Assembly (NCBI GenBank): GCA_003249035.1
Contig: QBMK01000005.1
Location: 135,182-199,181, forward strand
Length of the DNA: 64,000 bases
Direction of reading: 5' to 3'
Source of the DNA: Pseudanabaena sp.
Lineage (GTDB): Bacteria; Cyanobacteriota; Cyanobacteriia; Pseudanabaenales; Pseudanabaenaceae
In this document: piece by piece, positions 53,461-61,122 of the stretch
How positions within the stretch are numbered: position 1 is the stretch's first letter
Layout of the letters: each line of letters opens with the position of its first letter
Made by a program: the position numbers and the translations under genes
Notes under the pieces: generated by a model
Database searches by the model: none
What the model saw: only the letters and a program-made list of their open reading frames with translations
Told to the model about the DNA's origin: nothing

Positions 53461-53596
53461 TGTGTCACATTTGTTGGCAGACTCAAAATAAGGTAAAGTC
53501 AGCAGTAGTTTAGACAAGTGAGAAAAAGTGGTATTTGAAGCAGTCAAATGTCCAACTTGTGGAGGAGTAGAAATCCAACGACATGGACAAATTACT
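53461..53596 (+). mobile_element. IS1-like element, 5' remnant
   Basis: From the SDR stop the DNA begins GTGTGTCACATTTGTTGGCA, the look of an IS left end. A frame from the GTG at 53528 then reads VFEAVKCPTCGGVEIQRHGQ and stops soon after. CPTCGG...IQRHG matches the N-terminal zinc finger of IS1-family transposases. The rest of the element is gone; the next base begins the thiO stop. It is an insertion relic. Confidence 0.75.
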
Positions 53597-54646
53597 TTAT
53601 GTTTTAACTTGAGCGACTAAATCTATACTTTCATCGTCTATGCCATCAACGATAAAATCAGTAATTAGCTTAGCCGTAATCGGAGCAAAGAGAATTCCAT
53701 TGCGATAGTGACCAGTAGCCAAAACTAGATTTTTAAAATCGCTTGCTCCTAAAAGTGGAACTTCATTGGGAGCATGGGGACGGAATCCCCACCATGTCTC
53801 AGTGATTGGCATGTCCGCGATCGCAGGATATACAGAAATAGATTTGTTTAACAACTGCGCGATCCCTGAAGCCGTATTACCTTGCGAGAAGCCATTATCC
53901 TCAACCGTTGCACCGATCACAATCGTTCCATCTTGGCGCGGAACGATATAGCAACTTTGGGCAAAAATCACCTTTTGTAATTTGCGATCGCCATCAAATA
54001 CAGAAAGCATTTGTCCTTTGATTGGCTTGATCGGCAAAGGCAAAAGAGATCTCGTCCATGCACCTGTTGCGAGAATATAGCGATCGCTTTGCAATTTACC
54101 CGCACTAGTATCGAGATGCGTCACCCGATCGCGATCGCGCCCAATTTGATAAACCGTTGTTCCTTCTAAAATCTTGATTGAAAGCAATCGCGCTGCCGTT
54201 AGTAATGCCTGCGCGAGTTTGCGGTTATTTACTTGTCCATCTTCAGGCAACCAGAGAGAGCCTAAAATAGATTTTCCCAAATCAGATTGACGCTTAAGAG
54301 ATTCTTCACGACTAATATAATGAGGATGTTCAGAGATCAGTTGGCGATCGCTTTCTTCTAAAACTGGCGCTAATATCCCACAACACCAATAACCGCAGTC
54401 CTGTCCAGACAAGCGCATCAAACTTGCAATCCATTGCGGATACATTTCACGGCTACGGATACCAAAATCTAGAAGATCCCCTTCTAGTCGTTCTGCTTCA
54501 GGGGCAAGCATTCCCGCCGCCGCCCATGTTGCGCCACGCCCACAAATATCCCGCTCAACAATAGTTACATTTGCTCCTTTTTGAGAAAGGGCGATCGCTA
54601 TTGATAGGCCGATAATGCCACCACCAATCACTAAAACATCAGTCAT
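53597..54646 (-). CDS. thiO: Glycine oxidase ThiO
   Basis: From the ATG at 54646 the protein has 349 residues. It is a DAO-family flavoenzyme with MTDVLVIGGGIIGLSIAIAL (FAD GxGxxG), VERDICGRGATWAAAGMLAP, GQMLSVF, PRQDGTIVIGATVEDNGFS, and the C-terminal TWWGFRPHAPNEVPLLG, GHYRNGILFAP. It oxidises glycine to iminoglyoxylate for thiamine thiazole synthesis. Cyanobacteria often fuse ThiO to ThiG; this protein is ThiO alone. An IS1-like relic abuts its 3' end. Confidence 0.9.
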   Translation of the reverse strand: MTDVLVIGGGIIGLSIAIALSQKGANVTIVERDICGRGATWAAAGMLAPEAERLEGDLLDFGIRSREMYPQWIASLMRLSGQDCGYWCCGILAPVLEESDRQLISEHPHYISREESLKRQSDLGKSILGSLWLPEDGQVNNRKLAQALLTAARLLSIKILEGTTVYQIGRDRDRVTHLDTSAGKLQSDRYILATGAWTRSLLPLPIKPIKGQMLSVFDGDRKLQKVIFAQSCYIVPRQDGTIVIGATVEDNGFSQGNTASGIAQLLNKSISVYPAIADMPITETWWGFRPHAPNEVPLLGASDFKNLVLATGHYRNGILFAPITAKLITDFIVDGIDDESIDLVAQVKT

Positions 54647-54672
54647 TTTATTTCGCTCAATCCAAATAATCC

Positions 54673-54725
54673 CCCAAATGTTCATTAAAAATATTGCTTC
54701 GCAATATTTTTAATGAACATTTGGG
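54673..54725. repeat. Perfect long hairpin upstream of thiO
   Basis: CCCAAATGTTCATTAAAAAT with its reverse complement around a GCTTCGC loop (54673-54725), followed by ACAGCGCAGAACGCT. It belongs to the same style as other GCTTCGC-loop hairpins in the window, and lies between two same-strand genes. Confidence 0.85.
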
Positions 54726-54745
54726 TTTTACTACAGCGCAGAACG

Positions 54746-55399
54746 CTATATTTCGCAACGAGTTGCTTGTACAGCATAAAACGGATCGCTACTTGCCATT
54801 CCAAACATAGCTAAGAAAGGAGAACTAGGGGGCACATTTGCCACTAGTTCAGGATGAGTGAAGCCTTTCGGAACTGAGGCAAAATACTTGAATACTAATT
54901 TAGTGCGATCGCTTGCTTCGCCATCGCGCCATGCTTGAATTGCCTTCTGATAAAACATTCGATTTGAGAAGCTAATAATCGCAATGCCACCAACTTTCAG
55001 AATGCGATGAATTTCCGCAAATATAGCTTCTGGATATTGCAAATACTGCACTGAGACCGTATTTAACACCGCGTCAAAAGAGCAATCGGCAAAGGGTAAC
55101 AATTGCTGTTTATTAAGATTTTGGACAAAGTAATGATTGAGCCGTGGGTTCCGAGCCAGCTCTTCAGCATTCAGCCCATGTCCCTCAATATGGGCAAATT
55201 CCATTTCGTCTGGCAGATGCGACACCCAGCTACTCATCAAATCGAGAATGCGTGTATTTGGCTGTAAGCGCTGACGATAAAGCTCTGTAAGTTGCTGAAT
55301 AAAGCGATCGTCTACATGGGTGACAAAGCGCGGATAGTCATAGAACAGCGCATCATCAGAGTTATCAAGTTTTGTACGTTGTTCTGAAGCAAGTTGCAT
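54746..55399 (-). CDS. Class I SAM-dependent methyltransferase-like protein
   Basis: A 217-residue protein of Methyltransf_11 layout: RILDLMSSWVSHLP (motif I position), IEGHGLNAEELARNPRLNHY, LPFADCSFDAVLNTVSVQYL (motif II/IV), and IHRILKVGGIAIISFSNRMF. The usual glycine-rich motif I (DxGxGxG) is replaced by DLMSSW, seen also in a cyanobacteria/plant subgroup. SAM binding and activity are therefore not certain. The target is unknown. It has no operon partner; a hairpin separates it from thiO. Confidence 0.8.
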   Translation of the reverse strand: MQLASEQRTKLDNSDDALFYDYPRFVTHVDDRFIQQLTELYRQRLQPNTRILDLMSSWVSHLPDEMEFAHIEGHGLNAEELARNPRLNHYFVQNLNKQQLLPFADCSFDAVLNTVSVQYLQYPEAIFAEIHRILKVGGIAIISFSNRMFYQKAIQAWRDGEASDRTKLVFKYFASVPKGFTHPELVANVPPSSPFLAMFGMASSDPFYAVQATRCEI

Positions 55400-55844
55400 A
55401 GGTAGTTAGCGCAAGAGATAACAATTCAATCATACTCAAATTTTATGAGTATGTTTTACTAGGAAAAATCCAATCTATAAAAAAACAAAGAGGCTATGGC
55501 TATAGCAATGAAAGTTTTACTTAGGACATAAAACCCAAATAAATGAAGGCGGCGCGAAGCGCCGCCTTCATTTATTTGGGTTTTGATTTGTCATAGCTAT
55601 CGCTTTCATTGCTACATAACTCACAGTCGATCTAAGTAGACCATGCGGGTAATAAGCCGATAGAATTCTAAAATCTAAATCTGGGCAATGGTCGAAAAAC
55701 ACTGGATCGGGGAACGAAGAAAGACTCTCTGCAAGCGGAATAAAGTGATTTTAATTGCTGTTTTCAGACGGATCTATAATAGATATATGTTTGCTTATAT
55801 TCAAGTTTGTAGGCGTAAATATTCAATAAGATTGACGAAAACAT
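55400..55844. other. Intergenic region with a large hairpin
   Basis: About 445 bases between divergent genes. Holds the hairpin 55530-55582 and outer short inverted repeats (TATAGCAATGAAAG near 55500 with CTTTCATTGCTACA near 55600). I saw no gene, tRNA or known RNA in it. Confidence 0.55.
55530..55582. repeat. Perfect 25-bp hairpin with GAA loop
   Basis: AAACCCAAATAAATGAAGGC...GGCGC and its reverse complement around GAA. With the outer ATAGCAATGAAAG/CTTTCATTGCTA arms, the whole element spans about 55500-55614. Confidence 0.85.
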
Positions 55845-57014
55845 ATGACCACTGAATATTTTTATGCTAATTTACCTGTCCTTGAGAATTTCGCTGATAT
55901 TACTCATAGTGAAAATTTTCATCCAGTCCCCAATGACTGGGCTGTAATCATCACGGATATTGTCGATTCGACTAAAGCGATCGAATTGGGCAGATATAAA
56001 GACATTAATTTATTAGGTGCTTGTTCGATCATTGTAATTTTGAATATAGTCGGAGATTTAGAGATTCCATTTGTATTTGGTGGCGATGGTGCGACGATTC
56101 TCATTCCTCCACAGTTCATTTCAGAAGCAGAACAATCATTGTTAGCTGTCCAAAAATTAGCAGCAGACGAGTTTAATTTGACCTTACGCACAGGTATAGT
56201 TCCGATCGCCACAATCACATCAAACTATGAGATTGAAATTGCCAAACTGCGGATCTCAGAAAACTATGACCAAGCCATCCTAAGAGGTGGGGGAATTAGC
56301 TATGCGACAAACTTGATTAAAGATCGAACCACAACTGATCTATATAGTCCAAAGCCTCAAAACTTGAAGGCAGTCGCCGACTTTTCTGGCTTAGAATGCC
56401 GATGGCAAGATATTCCCACTCGCCACGAAGAGATCCTTAGTTTGATCGTATTTGTGACTACTCCAATTCAAAGTCAAGTTGATAGCCTCTACCGCGAGGT
56501 GATTAACCATATCGATCGCATTTATGGAAAAGGAACTGAATGTCATCCTGTGGTATCAGCAAATTTACAACTTGCCTTTGGGGAAAAGACCTTATCAACA
56601 GAAGCCCGAATCTATACTGCTTCTAGGAATTGGTTGAAACGAAATTTATATCTATGGAAATTACGGCTGATTAATTTGTTGGGTGATGTTTTGATGATTT
56701 TGAATATCAAAACTGGAGAGTTTAATTGGGGAGATTATAAACAAATTGTCTCAGAGTCCACTGACTTCAAAAAATTTGATGATGCGTTGCGAATGGTTAT
56801 TTCTGGAACAACTCAACAGCGCCAAAAAATAATTGATTATTTAGAAAAGGAATTTCAAGAAGGTCACTTGGTATATGGATTTCATGTATCCGATCGCGCG
56901 TTAATGACTTGCTTAGTATTTGAGCGTGATGGTCGTCAAGTACATTTTGTCGATGGAGCTGATGGGGGCTATGCATTAGCAGCCAGAAAGTTAAAAAATC
57001 GCATGAAAAGCTAG
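55845..57014 (+). CDS. DUF3095 protein (nucleotide-cyclase-like)
   Basis: A 389-residue DUF3095 protein. Its N-terminal half resembles class III cyclase/GGDEF-like folds: WAVIITDIVDSTKAIELGRY (metal Asp), PFVFGGDGATILIPP, and LRTGIVPIATI. The C-terminal half has WLKRNLYLWKLRLINLLGD, and HLVYGFHVSDRALMTCLVFE before HFVDGADGGYALAA. The TDIVDST and FGGDGA motifs suggest a nucleotidyl cyclase or a relative, but no activity is established for the family. It is cytosolic by sequence and stands alone. Confidence 0.85.
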   Translation: MTTEYFYANLPVLENFADITHSENFHPVPNDWAVIITDIVDSTKAIELGRYKDINLLGACSIIVILNIVGDLEIPFVFGGDGATILIPPQFISEAEQSLLAVQKLAADEFNLTLRTGIVPIATITSNYEIEIAKLRISENYDQAILRGGGISYATNLIKDRTTTDLYSPKPQNLKAVADFSGLECRWQDIPTRHEEILSLIVFVTTPIQSQVDSLYREVINHIDRIYGKGTECHPVVSANLQLAFGEKTLSTEARIYTASRNWLKRNLYLWKLRLINLLGDVLMILNIKTGEFNWGDYKQIVSESTDFKKFDDALRMVISGTTQQRQKIIDYLEKEFQEGHLVYGFHVSDRALMTCLVFERDGRQVHFVDGADGGYALAARKLKNRMKS

Positions 57015-57112
57015 TTACAAAATTTAGGGTAGGTGCATAGCGTCACACTCTAAATTTTGATCGCATTGCAAGGTAGGCTAATAATAGTGTCTATAGCAAA
57101 AGGAAACCTCCC

Positions 57113-58258
57113 GTGCTTTTATCTAAAGGCTTTGAAGTGGAAATCTACACCTCTACACCGACGGGGGATGTGGTGGGCTTTAGCGATCTCATTGTGGCAA
57201 ATCTCAATGGGTTTGTGCGCGAGCCAGATAGCCGTAATGTCGAGTACATCACACCACCTTTTCATAAATACGAGCCTTTACTAATGGCTTTGGTGGAGCC
57301 ACGTCAAAAACTACGCAGCTATTTGAGATCGCTGGGCGACTATACTTTGATGCCAGGGAGTACCCTTGCTTTGGGTGGGGTCGATCGTTTTTATCGCTCC
57401 GATCCACAAAATCCTTATCACACTTACATTGAGCAGACCTATGGCACTGATGTAGTCACTGCGAGTATTCACATTAATGTCGGTATCCCCGATTTAGAAG
57501 CTCTAATCGCCGCCTGTCGCTTAATTCGTCTAGAAGCACCACTTTATCTTGCTCTTAGTGCGGCATCTCCATTCCTTGATGGCAAAGCTACTGGTTTTCA
57601 TTCTTCGCGCTGGCAGATGTTTCCCAAAACACCAAAGCTAGTTCCATTATTTAATAGTCATCGTCATTTTGTAGAATGGACAGAACAGCAATTACAATTG
57701 GGAACAATGCAAAATGTCCGTCATCTATGGTCGTCGGTGCGTCCAAATGGCGATAATCGTCCCTACAATCTCAACCGTTTAGAATTACGGATTTCCGATC
57801 TAGTGATCGATCCCGTCGCCTTACTTGCGATCACAGCCCTTTTAGAAATGCGTCTCAATCAATTTCTCGAAGCTGGGATTGGCTCTGCACTCGACCCTAT
57901 CGCTCCTAATGCTAGTAAATTTACACCCGAAGAACTAGCAGATATCGCTGACAAAAATGAAGTTGCCGCTGCAATCAATAGCCTTGAAGCAGTGCTGACC
58001 CATTGGCAAACTGGTGAACAAATTACGGCAAGGGAATGGATTTCTAATCTATACGAAGAATTGCGATCGCGGGCTAAGGATAATGGAGTCTGGTGTTTCT
58101 TGTCGCCATTAAAAAAGATTCTCGAGCAAGGTAACGAAGCTCAACGTTGGTTAGCTGCATATCATAATGGCATTAGTCCTCGCCAAATTATGACTGATGC
58201 GATCGCCTTGGCTGAACAAATGGATAAGGAGTTAGCAGAGGCTTTATTACTGACCTAA
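57113..58258 (+). CDS. gshA: Glutamate-cysteine ligase, cyanobacterial type
   Basis: A 381-residue protein starting at GTG 57113 as MLLSKGFEVEIYTSTPTGDV, the normal N-terminus of cyanobacterial GshA. Signatures include FVREPDSRNVEYITPPFHKY, YHTYIEQTYGTDVVTASIHI, FLDGKATGFHSSRW, and NRLELRISDLV. It joins glutamate and cysteine, the first step of glutathione synthesis in the cytosol. Length is as in relatives. There is no good SD sequence, which is common for this gene's GTG start. gshB is not nearby. Confidence 0.94.
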   Translation: MLLSKGFEVEIYTSTPTGDVVGFSDLIVANLNGFVREPDSRNVEYITPPFHKYEPLLMALVEPRQKLRSYLRSLGDYTLMPGSTLALGGVDRFYRSDPQNPYHTYIEQTYGTDVVTASIHINVGIPDLEALIAACRLIRLEAPLYLALSAASPFLDGKATGFHSSRWQMFPKTPKLVPLFNSHRHFVEWTEQQLQLGTMQNVRHLWSSVRPNGDNRPYNLNRLELRISDLVIDPVALLAITALLEMRLNQFLEAGIGSALDPIAPNASKFTPEELADIADKNEVAAAINSLEAVLTHWQTGEQITAREWISNLYEELRSRAKDNGVWCFLSPLKKILEQGNEAQRWLAAYHNGISPRQIMTDAIALAEQMDKELAEALLLT

Positions 58259-58266
58259 TAGGACAT

Positions 58267-58370
58267 ACAGCAATTTCCAATCAAACAAACCACAAGAAAT
58301 TTATTGAAAGTGTTGCTTTGCAACACTTTCAATAAATTTCTTGGTTCTAATTTCAGCGCAAGGCATTGTA
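58267..58370. repeat. ACAGCAAT...GCATTGTA hairpin element, copy 2
   Basis: Same family as 44032-44139: ACAGCAATTTCCAATCAAAC start, AAGAAATTTATTGAAAGTGT stem, GCTTTGC loop, and AGCGCAAGGCATTGTAA end. It starts eight bases after the gshA stop. Confidence 0.88.
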
Positions 58371-58428
58371 AAACTCAAAGAGTGTGAGTTGGTGCAAAGT
58401 ATAACCTCGCACTCTTTTGAGTTTTGAT

Positions 58429-58534
58429 TACAGCAATTGCCGATCAAACGAGCCAGAAGAAAAATTTTGAAAGCGTTGCTTCGCAACGCTTTCAAAATTT
58501 TTCTTGGTTTGGGGTTGAGCGCAAAGCGCTGTAA
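58429..58534. repeat. ACAGCAAT...GCGCTGTAA hairpin element, copy 3
   Basis: TTACAGCAATTGCCGATCAA start, long stem AGAAAAATTTTGAAAGCGTT around GCTTCGC, then GGTTTGGGGTTGAGCGCAAA and GCGCTGTAA. A direct tandem of copy 2, 60 bases apart. Two in a row may mean repeated insertion at one hot spot. Confidence 0.88.
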
Positions 58535-58640
58535 ATGACTATGGCTATAGCATTAATATAGTAGTAATCTAGTTAGCGATCGATCCCAATGTCTTACTAA
58601 ATTGTGGGAAATATAATAAATTCTTGGTATTGAGCTTGAT

Positions 58641-60251
58641 ATGCAAAAGACTTTCGGTATTGTTCGCCAAACATTTATTGTGACAATTTGTTCAATTACG
58701 CTCGCAGCAGTCGAACTTGTTCAAGCTCAAGAGGCATCTAATCCGAGCCTCAAAATTGGCATCGTCCAGCGTTTTGGCGAAAGACCACAAGATCGGCTCA
58801 CGCTCAAAGCTCCTTCAGGTGGCAAACTTACACTTTCTTTTCCATCAGCAGATGGAAAAACTACTCAAACCCTGACCAGCGATCGCGTGGTTGTAGAAAT
58901 TGCCTCACAACCATTATTATTGCCAATACTCGAAGAAAAGATTGTCCTGAGTAATCATCGCAGTTTTGAGAATGCGGCAGCAAGTGCCTTTCATTGGAAT
59001 GAGAAAGGTATTCAGACAGAAATTGCTCAACCAAGACGTTGGCAGGTTTGGGCAAAGCGTGATGTTTTTGACTCGATTTTATTGCGCTATTTGATGTTTT
59101 ATACACTGCGATCGCAAGGTTATTTGACAGTGCAAATCGACCGCCGTATATTACCCCAAAAATCTATCGCTTCATTTACAGTGGGAGACTTTCGATATAA
59201 TCGCGATCGTCTTGATGTGAGCAGCAGCACTGGAATTGTAGAAGTTAGCTATCAAAGAGAGAATAAAGCCGAAATTAGCAATCGCAACTATGCAGGTAGT
59301 TTGAAGCTACAGCCTAATGCGCATCAGAGTTTTACCTTAGTCAATAACGTTCCATTAGAAACCTATGTGCGCGGTGTAGTTCCCCATGAAATTGGATATA
59401 ACGCTCCCTATGCATCAGTGGAAGCGCAAGCAATTTTAGCGCGTACTTATGTGTTGGCTAGTTTGCATCGCTTTACAGTTGATGGATATGAACTCTGTGC
59501 CGATACTCAATGCCAAGTTTATCGAGGATTAGAAGACACTACAGCAGTTGCCGATCGCGCGATCTCAGATACTAGAGGTTTAGTTTTCACCTATAACAAT
59601 CGGGTGATCGATGCTTTATATTCCTCAACAACGGGAGGCATTACCGCCAACTACAACGACATTTGGGATGGAACGCCACGACCCTATTTACAATCGGTGC
59701 TAGATATTGCTAGGCGTCCTGAAAATCAGCGATCGGCTAATATTGCTGATGATAAAAATTTGAAAGCTTTTTTAGATCGGCAAGAGGGATTTAATGAGGA
59801 CGGGTGGAAAAATCTTCGTTGGCGTAGAATCGGTACATTAGAAGAGTTACAAACTTCTTTGAAAAAGTTTTTGCGGTTTTCTGGAGACACTACAACTAAT
59901 TTTAGTGCGATCAAACAGCTGCAAGTATCAAAAAGAGCAGCTTCAGGACGAGTTTTAGAAATGGAAGTAACTACAGATACAGGCAAAATTATCGTTAAAA
60001 AAGATGAAATCATTGATGCTTTCGATCCTCCTGACAGCACATTTTTTAAACTAGAACCAATTTATCTGGATAATGTATTGACTGGATATGCTTTTGTTGG
60101 CGGTGGTTTGGGGCATGGAGTCGGCATGAGCCAAACCGGTTCTTATAATCTCGCTCGCATGGGTTGGACTTACGATCGCATTCTCAATTTCTATTACACA
60201 AACGCACAGTTACAAAAGCTCCGTCCTGAACATTACATACCTCAAAAATAA
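58641..60251 (+). CDS. SpoIID/LytB domain protein
   Basis: A 536-residue protein with a signal peptide (FIVTICSITLAAVELVQAQE). The SpoIID domain (about 200-500) includes SFTLVNNVPLETYVRGVVPH, EIGY, SVEAQAILARTYVLASLHRF, CQVYRGLED, LYSSTTGGITANYNDIWDG, and the C-terminal GGGLGHGVGMSQTGSYNLAR. In Bacillus SpoIID is a lytic transglycosylase that cuts stem-less peptidoglycan; cyanobacterial homologues probably act on periplasmic peptidoglycan too. The expected catalytic Glu in VVPHEIG is kept. It is monocistronic with a strong terminator. Confidence 0.9.
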   Translation: MQKTFGIVRQTFIVTICSITLAAVELVQAQEASNPSLKIGIVQRFGERPQDRLTLKAPSGGKLTLSFPSADGKTTQTLTSDRVVVEIASQPLLLPILEEKIVLSNHRSFENAAASAFHWNEKGIQTEIAQPRRWQVWAKRDVFDSILLRYLMFYTLRSQGYLTVQIDRRILPQKSIASFTVGDFRYNRDRLDVSSSTGIVEVSYQRENKAEISNRNYAGSLKLQPNAHQSFTLVNNVPLETYVRGVVPHEIGYNAPYASVEAQAILARTYVLASLHRFTVDGYELCADTQCQVYRGLEDTTAVADRAISDTRGLVFTYNNRVIDALYSSTTGGITANYNDIWDGTPRPYLQSVLDIARRPENQRSANIADDKNLKAFLDRQEGFNEDGWKNLRWRRIGTLEELQTSLKKFLRFSGDTTTNFSAIKQLQVSKRAASGRVLEMEVTTDTGKIIVKKDEIIDAFDPPDSTFFKLEPIYLDNVLTGYAFVGGGLGHGVGMSQTGSYNLARMGWTYDRILNFYYTNAQLQKLRPEHYIPQK

Positions 60252-60294
60252 AAGATAGAGATTACGCTTCGCGTAATCTCTATCTTTTATTTTT
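60244..60294. terminator. Intrinsic terminator of the SpoIID gene
   Basis: AATAAAAGATAGAGATTACG and its reverse complement around a short TTCG-type loop, followed by TTTTT. Perfect stem overlapping the stop codon. Confidence 0.93.
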
Positions 60295-60475
60295 GATTTT
60301 CAAAATCTGATTGAAGAGAAATAGGTTTGAGCGATCGCATAGGTTGAAACCGAATTTCAGAATTAAGGCTTTTCAATTATTTGGACATTAGGCAAGTTTT
60401 CAGATTGCGGCAGATTCTAGCAATATGTTTACCTAGCCTTAAACTCGTAACGCTACAGTTATACCAAAACAAAAA

Positions 60476-60634
60476 GGCTCTATAGATATTGCGGGGAGGT
60501 CAAAAATGATAAACGGCTCAATGCTTTTAATGACGGGTGTTTCAGACTGCGAAGATCTCCGAGGCTAAAACTATTACACATCAAGCATTTCAACCATTTA
60601 AGTTAAAGAACCTCCCCGAAACACCTATTGAGCC
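60476..60634 (-). mobile_element. 159-bp MITE-like element, copy 2 (GTGTTTCGGGGAGGT family)
   Basis: Reverse-oriented homologue of 29091-29248. Its right end CCTCCCCGAAACACCTATTG matches the left end of copy 1, and its left end GGCTCTATAGATATTGCGGG is the imperfect TIR partner. It lies between the SpoIID terminator and the microprotein leader; no other feature is seen in 60295-60717. Confidence 0.9.
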
Positions 60635-60717
60635 AATTGCAATAGCAAAGCACTCAAATCGAAATCAATAAAATTTTGATAAATCTACAAACTTGTTGGA
60701 AAGCAAATAAACCTTTG

Positions 60718-60818
60718 GATGCGATCGCGATCACAAGTCCCCACCACCTACATCACCGCTGCAACCTTAAAAAGACTACATACTAACTACACAAGGTTAA
60801 AGGAAAGGAGCAAAACAA
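60718..60818 (+). promoter_or_regulatory. Conserved leader of the microprotein operon
   Basis: About 100 bases before the first microprotein are similar to 62985-63107: GATCGCGATCACAA, CTACATCACCGCT, and GGAAAGGAGCAAA with the AAGGAG ribosome site eight bases before ATG. Conservation outside the coding part suggests a promoter or 5' regulatory RNA. Confidence 0.7.
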
Positions 60819-60911
60819 ATGTCAGTAACTAAATTCGGCGGTTTTATCTTCAAGTTCTACGCAGTTACAATCGGCGGTTTAGTTTTGGTAAATGCTCTTT
60901 CCACCCTCTAA
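60819..60911 (+). CDS. 30-residue single-helix membrane microprotein, first of two
   Basis: ATG at 60819 with AAAGGAG eight bases upstream encodes MSVTKFGGFIFKFYAVTIGG plus LVLVNALSTL. It has a short charged N-terminus and one membrane helix. It is followed 20 bases later by a second 30-residue helix gene and then a terminator, so this is a real-looking bicistron. The size and design recall the small subunits of thylakoid complexes, but it matches none I know (not PsbT, PsbM, PetG, PetN, PsaM or NdhP). The start region recurs at 63108. Confidence 0.7.
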   Translation: MSVTKFGGFIFKFYAVTIGGLVLVNALSTL

Positions 60912-60930
60912 TTTTTTTGGACAAGAAACA

Positions 60931-61023
60931 ATGGACATCTTTCATATCGTATTTTTTGCAGTTAAATTTGTGGGGATAGCGATTGCAATCACGGCACTCA
61001 CCGATGCCGCACAAAGTTTTTAA
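60931..61023 (+). CDS. 30-residue single-helix membrane microprotein, second of two
   Basis: ATG at 60931 with GGACAAG nine to thirteen bases upstream encodes MDIFHIVFFAVKFVGIAIAI plus TALTDAAQSF. It has one membrane helix with a Lys in the middle and a short polar C-terminus. It is probably co-transcribed and translated with the gene 20 bases before it, and a terminator follows 26 bases after the stop. Not recognised as any known photosynthetic small subunit. The pair may form a heteromeric helix bundle; this is inference. Confidence 0.7.
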   Translation: MDIFHIVFFAVKFVGIAIAITALTDAAQSF

Positions 61024-61048
61024 ATTTATCTACTTTCATTAACTATTC

Positions 61049-61086
61049 AAAGCATCTATCCCATATTCGGGCAGGGTGCTTTTTTG
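61049..61086 (+). terminator. Terminator of the microprotein operon
   Basis: AAAGCATC-TATCCC pairs with GGG-TGCTTTTTT, followed by a T-run. A close copy is at 62927-62973. Confidence 0.8.
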
Positions 61087-61122
61087 TTAATTGGCATTAT
61101 TTGTTACGCAAGAGAACCGAGC

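Noticed and set aside
55640..55844. Possible structured RNA upstream of the DUF3095 gene
   Set aside because: No convincing stems or known RNA motif could be found by eye.
60819..61023. Assignment of the microproteins to known PSII, b6f or NDH small subunits
   Set aside because: Sequences do not match those I can recall (PsbT, PsbM, PsbX, PetG, PetL, PetN, PsaM, NdhP).
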